Assembly: GCA_030656575.1 (NCBI GenBank)
Contig: JAUSPO010000158.1
Span: 1-54,385 of the forward strand
Source: Bacillota bacterium
GTDB lineage: Bacteria; Bacillota; Dethiobacteria; DTU022; UBA8154
Length of the DNA stretch: 54,385 bases
Reading direction: 5' to 3'
The notes beneath the pieces were generated by a model that searched no databases, was not told where the DNA came from, and saw nothing but the letters and a program-made list of their open reading frames with translations. Position 1 is the stretch's first letter. Each line of letters starts with the position of its first letter. The position numbers were made by a program, and so were the translations under genes. Positions 31,386 through 40,906 of the stretch are shown here, in pieces.

Positions 31386-33563
31386 TTGGAAAAAATTAGC
31401 ATGGGAAAATGGCCTCTTCAATCTCCTCTTAGGAAAAAAGACTTGAAGTATCCTAAGTTTCCTCAGCTTATTAAGGGACAAGCATTAAGATTAAAATTGG
31501 ATTGGGGAAACACGGCCTGGTTTATTGCCGCACTTTTTATTGGAAGGGCTTCTTTGATGGGAGAAATTACGCCTTTTGCTTTCATTTTTTGGGCTCTTGC
31601 CTATCGTTTATATCCCGAAAAAAGATTTATAACAACAATTGCTGTTCTCGCAGGTTGGGTTATCTCCGTGCCCGGTGTATTCCCGCCCTGGTTTTTACCT
31701 GCTGCAATGATCATATGGTTGGGATTGGATTTTCTGTGCTTAAAGATTTTTAAAAGAGAATCGGCCATTTACCTTTCATTACCGCTGACAATTATTTTGC
31801 TTCGTTTACCGCTGCTGTATTTGGATGCTTTTCCAGTTTATGAGACATTAATTGTGATCATGGAGGTTTCCCTGGCAGCTCTTTTACCGCCGCTGCTCCA
31901 GCCAGTTTTTGAGGAACTTAGTTCGAAAAGTAAAAGCCGCCCCTCACCTGAGGTAATAGTAGGTGCTGTCCTCATACTATCCCTGTTTTTTTTGGGGATG
32001 AGCGGTCTATCATTAAATGGCATTGAGTTGATTAATATTGCCTGCCCTTTGCTCGTTCTCGTGTGGGCTTATCTTTGGGGGCCCGTTTGGGGAGCAATGG
32101 GTGGCCTTGTCCTGGGGATATGCATTAGTTTAAGTAATCCAGCCATGTTTACCTTTACAGGGGCCTTGGCCATCTCCGGATTAATGGCAGGGTTATTGCG
32201 GCCATACCACCGTTTCTGGGCAGCCCTTGGGTATTTTGCTGTCTTACGGTTTCTCTCCTACTATAGCTTTGAAGGAGGATATATATTAACAAGCCTATGG
32301 GAAGACTCCATTGTAATAATCGCATTTTTGCTAGTGCCTTTTTCTTTTTGGAACAGACTGAAGAGCTTAAGTATCTTTTGGCCCTTTAATATGGAAGGAG
32401 AGGACAAACTTAGATTTACCATGGCAGCCCGTATTAAGGATTTTGCAGCAGTATTTAAAGAACTTGCTGTTACTTTTCGCCCTCTGAACGAGGAGGATGA
32501 AGTTCGGTCAAAGAGAGATCTTTCACCCCTTGTGGATTTTTTCTGCAGGAAAGTATGCACTTCATGTGAGTTTTATGAGCGCTGCTGGCAGAAGGATCTC
32601 TATAATCAGTACAGGAGAGTTATTTCCATGCTTTCTGCTGTGGATGACGATGAAAAATTTATGGATAAAAATATTTCAGTGAGGTTAAAACGTTACTGTC
32701 CCAGGCAGCGGGAAATAGTAAAAACTGTGGGGAATATGAAGGAAATTTACCGGCTAAACTGTCACTGGCAGGATAAAATTCACGAGAGCCGCTCTCTTGT
32801 TTCAGAGCAGCTCGAAGGTATTTCTTTTGTAATGCATGACCTTGCTCAGGAATTGAAGCTGGAACCGGGAGAAAAGGAAAAAAAGATTAATGAAAGTGAA
32901 ACATTACGTTTTCTGGTAGAGATTGGTGTTGCACAGGTTGCCAAGGATGGAGAAAGTGTCTCAGGGGATAGTTATGCCGTTTTGCCGCTGAAAGAGGGAA
33001 AACAGGCCATTGTTCTAAGTGATGGAATGGGCAGCGGCAAGGATGCGCGTATGGCCAGCATTTCCACAGTAAAGTTAATGGAGCACCTCCTCGGAGTAGG
33101 TTTTCGTCGCGAAGTTGTTATAAATACGATTAATACATTGCTGAGGTTGGGTTATCCGGCAGAAAGGTTTGCAACACTTGATCTGGCGCTCATTGATTTG
33201 CATTCAGGTGAGGCTGACCTTTATAAACTTGGAGCTCCCCCAAGTTTTCTTAAAAAAGGTGAGGCAATAAGGGTAATAGGTTCTTCATCTCTTCCTATAG
33301 GTATTCTTGAAGAAATTACACCTGAAAAGGAGTCTTTCAAATTTACTGATGGCGGTATACTTGTTATGGTAACTGACGGTTTAACGGACAGCCGTCCTGA
33401 ATCGGAGGAAGACTGGATTGTAAATGCTCTGAGTGGAATTCGCCATGACCATCCCCAGATAATTGCAGACAGGTTAATAGAAGAAGCCTGCTACCGTTGG
33501 CCCCGGGGTGTGCAGGACGATCTTACAGTACTGGTGGCACGCCTGAAGCCATTTGGACATTAA
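31386..33563 (+). CDS. spoIIE: Stage II sporulation protein E
   Basis: 725 residues. Residues about 40-325 hold around ten membrane segments; about 326-520 form the central region (with a Cys-rich FFCRKVCTSCEFYERCW motif usual in SpoIIE); about 520-725 form the PP2C-type phosphatase with SDGMGSGKDARMAS (metal-binding Asp about 546), GAPPSFLKKG and VMVTDGLTDSR. It dephosphorylates SpoIIAA-P to release sigma-F in the forespore and also binds FtsZ at the polar septum. The start is TTG behind AAAGGGAGG. A Spo0A-type promoter is suspected upstream. tilS follows as in Bacillus. Confidence 0.96.
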   Translation: MEKISMGKWPLQSPLRKKDLKYPKFPQLIKGQALRLKLDWGNTAWFIAALFIGRASLMGEITPFAFIFWALAYRLYPEKRFITTIAVLAGWVISVPGVFPPWFLPAAMIIWLGLDFLCLKIFKRESAIYLSLPLTIILLRLPLLYLDAFPVYETLIVIMEVSLAALLPPLLQPVFEELSSKSKSRPSPEVIVGAVLILSLFFLGMSGLSLNGIELINIACPLLVLVWAYLWGPVWGAMGGLVLGICISLSNPAMFTFTGALAISGLMAGLLRPYHRFWAALGYFAVLRFLSYYSFEGGYILTSLWEDSIVIIAFLLVPFSFWNRLKSLSIFWPFNMEGEDKLRFTMAARIKDFAAVFKELAVTFRPLNEEDEVRSKRDLSPLVDFFCRKVCTSCEFYERCWQKDLYNQYRRVISMLSAVDDDEKFMDKNISVRLKRYCPRQREIVKTVGNMKEIYRLNCHWQDKIHESRSLVSEQLEGISFVMHDLAQELKLEPGEKEKKINESETLRFLVEIGVAQVAKDGESVSGDSYAVLPLKEGKQAIVLSDGMGSGKDARMASISTVKLMEHLLGVGFRREVVINTINTLLRLGYPAERFATLDLALIDLHSGEADLYKLGAPPSFLKKGEAIRVIGSSSLPIGILEEITPEKESFKFTDGGILVMVTDGLTDSRPESEEDWIVNALSGIRHDHPQIIADRLIEEACYRWPRGVQDDLTVLVARLKPFGH

Positions 33564-33599
33564 CTATAGCTCTCACGCAACTATTATTTAAATGAATGG

Positions 33600-33645
33600 G
33601 AAGACGATGGAACCGTCCCCATGCTTCGCGTCCTGCGCTTTTAAG
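33600..33645. repeat. Dispersed CCGTCCCC repeat, copy E
   Basis: GGGAAGACGATGGAACCGTC followed by CCCATGCTTCGCGTCCTGCG lies in the 205-base gap between spoIIE and tilS. It has the same GACGATGGAACCGTCCCC half-element as copies A and B, without an opposite arm. Confidence 0.75.
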
Positions 33646-33768
33646 TAACCTATTGGTCTGAGTAGTTACAGATCATATACAAATTTTCCTCTAAAATGAA
33701 GGATTTTTTTTTGATTTAGAGAAAAATATATAAGGAATGCTTCTTTAGGAGGACTAGATTTTATACAG

Positions 33769-35232
33769 ATGGCCAATTTGCCTGAATATGTCAAAAAAGT
33801 GATTCTAAAAGAAAACTTAATTGAAAATGGAGACCTGGTAATCGTTGCAGTTTCAGGGGGTGCAGACTCCCTTTCTTTATTGCATATCCTGGAACGGTTA
33901 AAGAGAGAAAAATTTCTGGATTTTTCCCTTCATGCGGCACATTTAAATCACGGCATGAGGGGTGATTCTGCAAAGCAGGATGCTGAATTCGTGCGGCGTG
34001 AAGCCAGGAAAATGGGGATCCCGTGCACGATAGGTGAAGTGGATGTGGAAGCTTTTAGAAAATCAAAGAAATTATCGCCTGAAGACGCTGCCCGGCGTCT
34101 GCGCTATAGATTCCTGGAACAGCTTGCGAAAAGGATCGGTGCTTCAAGTATTGCGGCAGCGCACTCCCTGGATGACCAGGCGGAGACTCTTTTGATAAAT
34201 TTTCTAAGGGGTACGGGCCTGGATGGTTTGTCAGGAATGAAAGTAAAAAGAAGATTGGGGGACGGGGAACTTTATTTGGTAAGACCTCTTTTAAAAATAA
34301 ATAAAAAGGAGATTAACGCTTATTGTCGTGAAAACGGCCTTTCTCCCCGTTTTGATGAAACAAATCTTAATTCGAGGTTTTTACGTAATAAGATTCGCCT
34401 TGAGCTTTTGCCTTATCTGGAGAGGGAATTCAATCCAGATCTTCGCAGGGGCTTGTTTCGTTTATCGAGCCTTCTTTCACATGATAAGGATTTTTTAGAA
34501 AATGCCGCATCAGAGAGTTTGTCCCGCATAATCACTAAAGAAGATACTAATTGCCTGGAGTTGGAAGGTGAAAAATTACTTGGAGAGCACGAGGCGCTTC
34601 AGGGAAGGATTCTGCGCCTTGCTATCTGCAGGGTGACGGGTTCAGTTCCCCGGGAAGTTGGCTATAATCATATCAGGGCGGTTCTGCAGCTCTACAGGAC
34701 GGGAACTCCACATGGGCTGCTTGACCTTCCAGGGGGGCTTGAGGTATCAAAGCGTTACAATAAGCTGGTCATTTTACTTAAGGAGCTTCAGCAAAGAGGA
34801 GAATTAACTTCATTTAACCTGCCCGTTCCCGGAAGAGAAAATATTCCCGGAAGGGGGCAGATACTGCAGGCCGAATTAATTTCTCCCGAGCAGCTTTCAT
34901 GGCCGCCGGACGAACATAAAGAAGCATACCTGGATTATGAAAAGGTGCTCGACCTGCTTCGTGATAAAAATCATCTTCAATTCAATGCCGATAGCTCAAA
35001 ACTGCTTGTAAGGGCCCGCCGGGAAGGGGATCGTTTTCATCCCCTTGGCGCTCCTGGTAAGAAAAAAATAAATAAATATTTTATTGACCATAAGATTCCT
35101 ATGAAAGAAAGAGATTCAATCCCTCTGGTTGCTGCTGGAGATGAAATAATATGGGTAGTAGGAAAACAAATTTCTCATAACTGCAGGGTTACAGAGGAAA
35201 CGAAAAAGGTTTTAGTATTAAAGACAATTTAA
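33769..35232 (+). CDS. tilS: tRNA(Ile)-lysidine synthetase
   Basis: 487 residues. The N-terminal PP-loop ATPase has VAVSGGADSLSLL (SGGADS at 29-34) and HLNHGMRGDSAKQDAEFV; then HSLDDQAETLLINFLRGTGLDGLSGM. The C-terminal TilS domain ends with RREGDRFHPLGAPGKKKINKYFIDHKIP and VGKQISHNCRVTE. The enzyme converts C34 of the CAU-anticodon tRNA-Ile to lysidine with ATP and lysine. TAGGAGG is 16 bases before the ATG, longer than normal, so an unusual start nearer to it cannot be excluded. Followed by hpt, the conserved order. Confidence 0.95.
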   Translation: MANLPEYVKKVILKENLIENGDLVIVAVSGGADSLSLLHILERLKREKFLDFSLHAAHLNHGMRGDSAKQDAEFVRREARKMGIPCTIGEVDVEAFRKSKKLSPEDAARRLRYRFLEQLAKRIGASSIAAAHSLDDQAETLLINFLRGTGLDGLSGMKVKRRLGDGELYLVRPLLKINKKEINAYCRENGLSPRFDETNLNSRFLRNKIRLELLPYLEREFNPDLRRGLFRLSSLLSHDKDFLENAASESLSRIITKEDTNCLELEGEKLLGEHEALQGRILRLAICRVTGSVPREVGYNHIRAVLQLYRTGTPHGLLDLPGGLEVSKRYNKLVILLKELQQRGELTSFNLPVPGRENIPGRGQILQAELISPEQLSWPPDEHKEAYLDYEKVLDLLRDKNHLQFNADSSKLLVRARREGDRFHPLGAPGKKKINKYFIDHKIPMKERDSIPLVAAGDEIIWVVGKQISHNCRVTEETKKVLVLKTI

Positions 35233-35253
35233 GAAATTGGGAGGGATAGTTGA

Positions 35254-35781
35254 ATGGCAAAAACCAGAATTCTCCTTTCACAGGAGGAGATCAGAGCAAA
35301 GGTAAAACAGTTATCTGCAAAAGTATCAGAGGACTATAAGGATAAAAACCCTTTAATTATTTGTGTTTTGAAGGGGGCAGTAGTGTTTTTATCTGATTTT
35401 ATACGGCATTTAACAATCCCTGTGGAAATTGACTTTATGGCAGTTTCAAGTTACGGTCATTCAACTTCTACGTCCGGCGTGGTAAGGATTTTGAAAGACC
35501 TTGAAACAGGTATCGAAAACAGGGATATTATTATTCTGGAGGATATTATTGATTCAGGTTTAACTTTGGGTTATCTAAGGGAAAACCTTTTATCCAGGAA
35601 TCCACGTTCCATAAAAATAGTAACACTGCTCGACAAACCGGAGAGAAGAATGATGGATATTGAGCCTGATTACTGCGGATTTTGCATTCCTGATGAATTT
35701 GTGGTGGGATATGGGCTGGATTTTAACGAGAAGTACCGAAATCTGCCTGACCTTTGTGTTTTGCTTGAGTTTGAGAAATAA
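35254..35781 (+). CDS. hpt: Hypoxanthine phosphoribosyltransferase
   Basis: 175 residues, usual length. The PRPP-binding loop reads IIILEDIIDSGLTLGYL. Other marks are LKGAVVFLSDFIRHL near the N-terminus, the flexible-loop region SSYGHSTSTSG, and DFNEKYRNLPDLCVL at the end. It salvages hypoxanthine and guanine. GGGAGGG precedes the ATG. It lies 21 bases after tilS and 62 before ftsH, as in most Firmicutes. Confidence 0.96.
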   Translation: MAKTRILLSQEEIRAKVKQLSAKVSEDYKDKNPLIICVLKGAVVFLSDFIRHLTIPVEIDFMAVSSYGHSTSTSGVVRILKDLETGIENRDIIILEDIIDSGLTLGYLRENLLSRNPRSIKIVTLLDKPERRMMDIEPDYCGFCIPDEFVVGYGLDFNEKYRNLPDLCVLLEFEK

Positions 35782-35843
35782 GTGTGATACAATTTAGCTT
35801 GAAGTTCTATGGCTAGGAGTAGGAGAGGAGGTTTTCGGGGAAT

Positions 35844-37793
35844 TTGAACAGTCGTTTTTTACGTCAGGCAACTTTTTATCTTTTGGTTTTTATGATTGCT
35901 GTTGCTCTTATCCAGACTTTTAGTAAGCCGCCTGAAGTGGTGCGCGATATAAATTATTTCCCTCAGTTTATTCAACATATTGAGAGGGGAGAGATAGATG
36001 AAGTTATTATTGTGGGCAACAAAGTGGAGGCTTCCTTAAGGGATGGGACAAAAGTAAGAACGTATCAGCCTCCTGATGACTCGCTTTCCGCGAGGCTTAT
36101 TGAAAATAAGATTGCTTTTGAAGCGCATCCTGAACCTGAGCCCCCTTGGTGGTCCACCCTGTTGACTTATCTGATACCATTTATCTTAATCATTGGTTTA
36201 TTCTTTTTCTTTATGCAGCAGACTCAGGGTGGCGGAAACAGGGTCATGAATTTTGGCAAAAGCAAGGCAAGGCTTTACGATTCGGAGCGTAAGAAGGTTA
36301 CTTTTGATCATGTGGCAGGGGCTGACGAAGAAAAAACTGAGCTTCAGGAAATCGTGGAATATTTAAAAGATCCAAAGAAATTTAACGATCTGGGAGCACA
36401 CATTCCCAAGGGTGTCCTGCTTGTCGGGCCTCCCGGCACTGGGAAGACACTTTTGGCCAGAGCTGTAGCGGGTGAGGCAGGTGTTCCTTTTTTCAGTATA
36501 AGTGGATCCGATTTTGTGGAAATGTTTGTTGGTGTAGGTGCTTCACGGGTGAGGGATCTCTTTGAAAATGCCAAGAAAAATTCTCCCTGTATTGTCTTTA
36601 TCGATGAGATAGACGCGGTTGGCCGCCATCGGGGAGCAGGCCTCGGAGGCGGGCATGATGAAAGGGAACAAACCCTCAATCAGCTGCTAGTTGAAATGGA
36701 CGGGTTTGATGTTAATGTGGGGATAATTATTCTGGCAGCTACAAACAGGCCTGATATTCTTGACCCGGCTCTGCTTCGTCCGGGGCGTTTTGACAGGCAG
36801 GTCACCGTTAACTATCCTGATATTAAGGGCAGGGAGGAAATTCTTCAGGTTCATGTGAAGGGCAAACCCCTAGAGCCTGGGCTGGATTTAAAAATTATCG
36901 CCAGAAGGACACCTGGTTTTACAGGAGCTGATATGGAAAACCTGGTCAATGAATCCGCCCTATTGGCAGCGAGAAGAAACAAAAAAGTTATTACACTTTC
37001 AGAGATGGAAGAGGCAATAGACCGTGTCATCGGAGGCACTGAAAAGAGAAGCCGGGTGATCAGTGATTTTGAGAAAAAGCTAGTGGCTTTTCATGAAGGC
37101 GGGCATGCTCTTGTGGGATTTCTACTGCCCAAAACAGATCCTGTTCATAAAGTATCTATTATTCCCCGCGGCAGGGCGGGGGGCTATACCATGATGCTGC
37201 CTCAGGAGGATCGTTATTACCTGACCCGTTCCGAGTTGTTGGAAAGGGTTGCCACTCTTCTGGCAGGAAGGGTTGCGGAACATGTAGTCTTTAATGAGAT
37301 AAGCACTGGAGCCCAGAACGATCTGGAACGGGCTACTGCAATTGTGCGTCAGATGATCATGGAATACGGCATGAGTGATGCGCTAGGTCCCATTACTCTT
37401 GGCCGCAAGCACGACCAGGTTTTTCTTGGACGTGATTTTGGAAGGGAACGGGATTTTAGTGAGGAAATAGCCAAGACAATTGACAAGGAAATTCGCCAGA
37501 CGGTGGACAGGTGCTACCATATGGCAGAAGAACTTATTATACAGAACAGGGAAAAACTTGATGCTATTGCAGAGGCGCTGCTGAAGAAAGAAACCCTCGA
37601 TGGAGCGGAAATAGCTGCCTTTATGGAAGGTAAAACCCTTGAAGAAATAGAGGCTGGGAAAACAGAAGAGAATGCTGAAGCCAAAATGGCTGGTGAAGGA
37701 AGAAAAAAAGAAAAGGTAAGCAAGGGTAAGGTAAAGCTTGTTTTTCGCCCTGAAAAAGGTGAATTGCGCAGGGAGCCACGGGAAGAAGTGTAA
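35844..37793 (+). CDS. ftsH: ATP-dependent zinc metalloprotease FtsH
   Basis: 649 residues. Two membrane helices (about 7-24 and 108-128) flank an extracytoplasmic loop. The AAA domain has Walker A GPPGTGKT (about 195-202), Walker [15 protein letters not shown] and the second region of homology. The M41 protease has the zinc motif as HEGGH (417-421), where HEAGH is common; the ligands are kept. A charged tail follows residue 590. It degrades membrane and regulatory proteins. The TTG start follows GAGGAGG. A strong terminator follows at 37917; fhs, folT and a CPBP gene then separate it from coaX, its neighbour in Bacillus. Confidence 0.96.
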   Translation: MNSRFLRQATFYLLVFMIAVALIQTFSKPPEVVRDINYFPQFIQHIERGEIDEVIIVGNKVEASLRDGTKVRTYQPPDDSLSARLIENKIAFEAHPEPEPPWWSTLLTYLIPFILIIGLFFFFMQQTQGGGNRVMNFGKSKARLYDSERKKVTFDHVAGADEEKTELQEIVEYLKDPKKFNDLGAHIPKGVLLVGPPGTGKTLLARAVAGEAGVPFFSISGSDFVEMFVGVGASRVRDLFENAKKNSPCIVFIDEIDAVGRHRGAGLGGGHDEREQTLNQLLVEMDGFDVNVGIIILAATNRPDILDPALLRPGRFDRQVTVNYPDIKGREEILQVHVKGKPLEPGLDLKIIARRTPGFTGADMENLVNESALLAARRNKKVITLSEMEEAIDRVIGGTEKRSRVISDFEKKLVAFHEGGHALVGFLLPKTDPVHKVSIIPRGRAGGYTMMLPQEDRYYLTRSELLERVATLLAGRVAEHVVFNEISTGAQNDLERATAIVRQMIMEYGMSDALGPITLGRKHDQVFLGRDFGRERDFSEEIAKTIDKEIRQTVDRCYHMAEELIIQNREKLDAIAEALLKKETLDGAEIAAFMEGKTLEEIEAGKTEENAEAKMAGEGRKKEKVSKGKVKLVFRPEKGELRREPREEV

Positions 37794-37916
37794 TAAAAGC
37801 AGTGGCAGGAGCCAGAAGTCATCACTCAGAATGAGAGAAACTGGTGGAAACATTGTTTCTTACGAATGGAAGCATATTGTCAGGGAGTTCTGAATTCTGA
37901 ATAAGTGAATTCTTTC

Positions 37917-37945
37917 AAGGCCGGGGATATAATGCCCCGGCTTTT
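37917..37945 (+). terminator. Rho-independent terminator of the tilS-hpt-ftsH unit
   Basis: GCCGGGG (37920-37926) and CCCCGGC (37935-37941), extended by AAG and TTT, around ATATAATG, then TTTT. Located 123 bases after ftsH. Confidence 0.9.
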
Positions 37946-38202
37946 GTAATACTAAAAGTGAAATTTTTAACTTTCTTTGGCAGGAATTTATTTCTTTTTG
38001 TAGAATAAGTTCCTAGGATTGTTTTAGCTAAATCAGCGCTGTTTTTTTGATATTGGAGAAATTTTCTTGAAAAGGAGGTTAGAGTAGGCAAATATTAATG
38101 GTTTTATCTTAATTGTATCTTAATTGTAACATAGCGCTTTCTTGGAACCTACATAAGTAGGAGGTTTATCCCTAAGTAATAAAAAAAATAGGAGGTTTTG
38201 TA
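37946..38202 (+). promoter_or_regulatory. Leader region of fhs with three AGGAGGTT motifs
   Basis: AGGAGGTT occurs exactly at 38073-38080, 38159-38166 and 38190-38197; only the last fits the fhs start. The second is part of a small hairpin (CCTAC at 38148-38152, GTAGG at 38157-38161). AGCGCT occurs at 38035 and 38133, and TCTTAATTGTA is tandemly repeated near 38107-38127. No reading frame of useful length follows the first two motifs. No known riboswitch is recognised here. Confidence 0.4.
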
Positions 38203-39966
38203 ATGGCATTAGATCCAACCAAGCATGCTGACTGGGAAATTGCCGAAGAGGCAGAATCGAGAATGAAGACTGTCTATCAACTGGGTGAGGAATTAGGCCT
38301 TGAAAAAGAAGAGCTTCTCCCCTACGGTCACTATGTGGCCAAGGTAGACTATAGAAAAATTCTTAACCGTTTAAAGGACAGACCTGACGGCAAGTATATT
38401 GATGTTACTGCCATAACCCCCACTCCCTTGGGAGAAGGTAAATCAACTTCTCTGGTAGGACTCGTTCAGGGTATGGGAAAAAGAGGCAAAAATGTTATTG
38501 CTGCAATCAGGCAGCCATCCGGTGGGCCGACCATGAACGTAAAAGGATCAGCAGCCGGTGGTGGACTGGCACAGTGTATACCCTTAACCGAATTTTCACT
38601 GGGCCTTACTGGTGATATCAATGCTATCATGAACGCCCACAACCTGGCCATGGTGGCCTTGACTTCACGTATGCAGCACGAGTTTAACTACAGCGATGCT
38701 TTCCTTTCAAAAATGAACCTGAAAAGGTTGAATATCGATCCCAGTAACGTGGAGATGAAGTGGATTATGGACTTCTGTGCCCAGGCTCTCCGCAATATTA
38801 CTATCGGAAGGGGAGGCAAAGCCGATGGTTTTATGATGGATTCAGGCTTTGCCATTGCAGTTTCCTCCGAGGTTATGGCTATTCTTGCAGTTTCTAATGA
38901 CCTGGCAGACATGCGGGAACGCATGGGTAAGATTGTTGTGGCTTATGACAAGAAAGGCAAGCCTGTAACAACGAAAGACTTGGATGTGGATGGAGCAATG
39001 ACTGCCTGGATGGTGCAGGCCATTAACCCCAACCTGATGCAGACCCTGGAAGGCCAGCCCTGTATGGTCCATGCCGGTCCTTTTGCAAACATAGCCATCG
39101 GTCAGAACTCCATTATTGCTGACCGTGTTGCCCTTAAGCTGGCAGACTATGTGGTAACGGAATCCGGCTTTGCTGCTGATATCGGTTTTGAAAAGTTCTG
39201 GAACCTGAAGTGCCGTATTTCCGGACTGGTGCCGCAATGTGCCGTTCTGGTTGCCACGATCAGAGCTCTGAAGTGTCACGGCGGAGCGCCCATACCTGTT
39301 CCCGGACAGCCCCTGGATCCCGGCTATGCTAAGGAGAATGTGGAATGGGTTGAAAAAGGATGCGATAACCTTATCCATCTGATTAATGTAATCAGGAAGT
39401 CTGGTATGAGCCCGGTTGTTTGTATTAACGCTTTCTATACCGACACTGATAATGAGATCGCTGCGGTTCGCAGATTGGCTGAAGCTGCAGGCGCAAGAGT
39501 TGCACTCTCCAGGCATTGGGAGCTCGGCGGTGAAGGCGCCCTTGAACTGGCTGATGCCGTTACCGAGGCTTGCGAAGAGAAGTCTGAGTTTAAGTTCCTC
39601 TATGAGCTGGAAGAGCCTATGCGTCAGCGCATTGATAAGATTGCCCGGGAAGTATACGGCGCAGATGGCGTAGAATACTCGGCAGACGCTCTGCAAAAAG
39701 TCAAGAGAATGGAAGCCGATCCTGAAATTCAGAAGCTGGGTGTCTGCATGGTTAAAACTCACCTCAGCCTTTCTGATAACCCCATGTTAAAAGGCGTGCC
39801 CAAGGGATGGAAACTCTTTGTACGTGATATCCTTACCTATCAGGGCGCAGGTTTTGTTGTCCCCGTTGCCGGAGCTATCAGCCTGATGCCCGGAACAGGA
39901 TCCAACCCTGCCTATCGCCGCGTGGATGTTGATGTGGAAACAGGGAAGGTCAAGGGATTATTCTAA
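38203..39966 (+). CDS. fhs: Formate-tetrahydrofolate ligase
   Basis: 587 residues, somewhat longer than the common form of about 556 owing to an N-terminal extension of about 30. It makes 10-formyl-THF from formate, THF and ATP, the entry of the methyl branch of the Wood-Ljungdahl pathway. The P-loop region is [11 protein letters not shown] (residues 72-82). Other signatures are [33 protein letters not shown], and [20 protein letters not shown]. The ribosome site AGGAGGTT is close to consensus. Codon use is GC-richer and more uniform than in neighbours, suggesting high expression. It lies just upstream of a THF riboswitch and folate transporter. Confidence 0.97.
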   Translation: MALDPTKHADWEIAEEAESRMKTVYQLGEELGLEKEELLPYGHYVAKVDYRKILNRLKDRPDGKYIDVTAITPTPLGEGKSTSLVGLVQGMGKRGKNVIAAIRQPSGGPTMNVKGSAAGGGLAQCIPLTEFSLGLTGDINAIMNAHNLAMVALTSRMQHEFNYSDAFLSKMNLKRLNIDPSNVEMKWIMDFCAQALRNITIGRGGKADGFMMDSGFAIAVSSEVMAILAVSNDLADMRERMGKIVVAYDKKGKPVTTKDLDVDGAMTAWMVQAINPNLMQTLEGQPCMVHAGPFANIAIGQNSIIADRVALKLADYVVTESGFAADIGFEKFWNLKCRISGLVPQCAVLVATIRALKCHGGAPIPVPGQPLDPGYAKENVEWVEKGCDNLIHLINVIRKSGMSPVVCINAFYTDTDNEIAAVRRLAEAAGARVALSRHWELGGEGALELADAVTEACEEKSEFKFLYELEEPMRQRIDKIAREVYGADGVEYSADALQKVKRMEADPEIQKLGVCMVKTHLSLSDNPMLKGVPKGWKLFVRDILTYQGAGFVVPVAGAISLMPGTGSNPAYRRVDVDVETGKVKGLF

Positions 39967-40036
39967 GATAGGGCTTGACCGGGGGATAAATGGATGGTAG
40001 AATATTCAAAGCAGGAATGAAATAGATCGGTTTGAT

Positions 40037-40139
40037 GGCAGAGTAGGTGTTATGCGTTAAGTGCTAAGGGATGGGAAGTTGCCCTTAGACGAAAGGCGAC
40101 AGTCAAAATCGCCTGCGACATAATACTGCGTCCGCTGTT
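40037..40139 (+). ncRNA. Tetrahydrofolate (THF) riboswitch
   Basis: The sequence fits the THF riboswitch consensus in order: AGAGTAG, GCGTTAAGTG, GGGATGGGAAGTTG, ACGAA, and CCGCT near the 3' end. Helices can be drawn: closing stem GGCAG with CTGTT, TTATG (40050-40054) with CATAA, CTAAGGG with CCCTTAG (40064-40087), and GGCGA with TCGCC. It lies between fhs and folT and would sense reduced folate to control folT. Confidence 0.92.
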
Positions 40140-40161
40140 GCACAAGAGCAAGAGCCCAAAT

Positions 40162-40214
40162 ACCTCTTTTCCTCTTGGATGTGGCAGCCCTGCCCATCCT
40201 TTGAGAAAGGAGGT
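40162..40214 (+). promoter_or_regulatory. Ribosome-site sequestering helix of the folT riboswitch
   Basis: ACCTCTTTTC (40162-40171) can pair over ten positions, one G-U, with GAAAGGAGGT (40205-40214), which is the folT ribosome binding site. CAAGAG at 40143-40154 (two copies) can instead pair with CTCTT in the same segment, giving a possible alternative fold. This suggests control of translation initiation by THF. Confidence 0.7.
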
Positions 40215-40223
40215 GTTCCTTTT

Positions 40224-40799
40224 ATGAGGACAAGAATTACTACCCAGATGCTGACAAGAATGGCTTTACTGATCGCCTTAAACATTATCCTCACCCGTTT
40301 TTTATCTGTCCGGATTCCCTTAGGGGGAGTTGAGGGTATGCGTATTGGCTTTGGTTCATTACCTGTGGTTTTTACGGGTATCTTCCTTGGCCCCTTAGCA
40401 GGAGGCCTAGTTGGGGCTATTGGTGACCTCATCGGTTATTTTATCAACCCGATGGGTGCATATATGCCTCATTTTACCTTGACTGCTGCCTTAAGGGGAA
40501 TTATTCCGGGAGTAATTATTCTTCTGGCCAGAAGAGGACGACGGGAAGTTGGTATTTTCCCTCTTTTCGTTGCCGTTTGCAGTACGCTGGTAATCACAGA
40601 TATTTTTATGGTTCCATACTTTATTGAAAGTCTCTTTGGCCTGAGCAGAGTTATTACCGTTCCGCCTCGTATTATCCAGAATGCTATTTCCATTCCGGCT
40701 TATACAGTACTGCTTTTTATGCTGGGACGTGCTATGGAAAAAGCATTTTCCTTCGGCGTTGGCGAGAGCTCCCTGCATGTTTCAGGAAGATTATGGTAG
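40224..40799 (+). CDS. folT: Folate-family ECF transporter substrate-binding (S) component
   Basis: 191 residues, about six membrane segments. It begins MRTRITTQMLTRMALLIALNIILTRFLSVRIP; the polar/basic end and first helix match the FolT/ECF S-component group, as does IGFGSLPVVFTGIFLGPLAGGLVGAIGDLIGYF. The protein captures folate and works with a shared energising module (EcfA, EcfA', EcfT) encoded elsewhere. The ATG at 40224 is set by AAAGGAGGT; an in-frame GTG lies further up at 40182 inside the riboswitch expression platform. Assignment to folate rests on the THF riboswitch as much as on sequence. Confidence 0.92.
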   Translation: MRTRITTQMLTRMALLIALNIILTRFLSVRIPLGGVEGMRIGFGSLPVVFTGIFLGPLAGGLVGAIGDLIGYFINPMGAYMPHFTLTAALRGIIPGVIILLARRGRREVGIFPLFVAVCSTLVITDIFMVPYFIESLFGLSRVITVPPRIIQNAISIPAYTVLLFMLGRAMEKAFSFGVGESSLHVSGRLW

Positions 40800-40800
40800 T

Positions 40801-40842
40801 AAAAAAGGGTGCTGTCCAACAAACTGGACAGCACCCTTTTTT
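40801..40842. terminator. Perfect 18-bp terminator hairpin after folT
   Basis: AAAAAAGGGTGCTGTCCA (40801-40818) and its exact complement (40825-40842) enclose ACAAAC. A and T tails on either side let it act for folT and, read on the other strand, for the convergent CPBP-family gene. Confidence 0.92.
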
Positions 40843-40846
40843 CTCT

Positions 40847-40893
40847 CCAAATAAGTTAATAATGGTGCCTGGCACCATTATTAACTTATTTGG
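40847..40893. repeat. 47-bp perfect palindrome
   Basis: Arms of 23 bases (40847-40869 and 40871-40893) are exact reverse complements around one T. The centre is GGTGCCTGGCACC. It lies 4 bases after the terminator hairpin and 13 before the end of the convergent gene. There is essentially no loop. Confidence 0.9.
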
Positions 40894-40906
40894 GTAATAA
40901 GGGCGC

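Noticed and set aside
37946-38202. A THF or other riboswitch before fhs
   Set aside because: None of the conserved THF riboswitch segments found before folT (GCGTTAAGTG, ACGAA, CCGCT) occurs here, and no other class was recognised.
38842-39762. A 306-codon frame antisense to fhs
   Set aside because: fhs is a complete, highly conserved gene on the other strand. The antisense frame is a by-product of its codon use, and its product resembles no protein I know.
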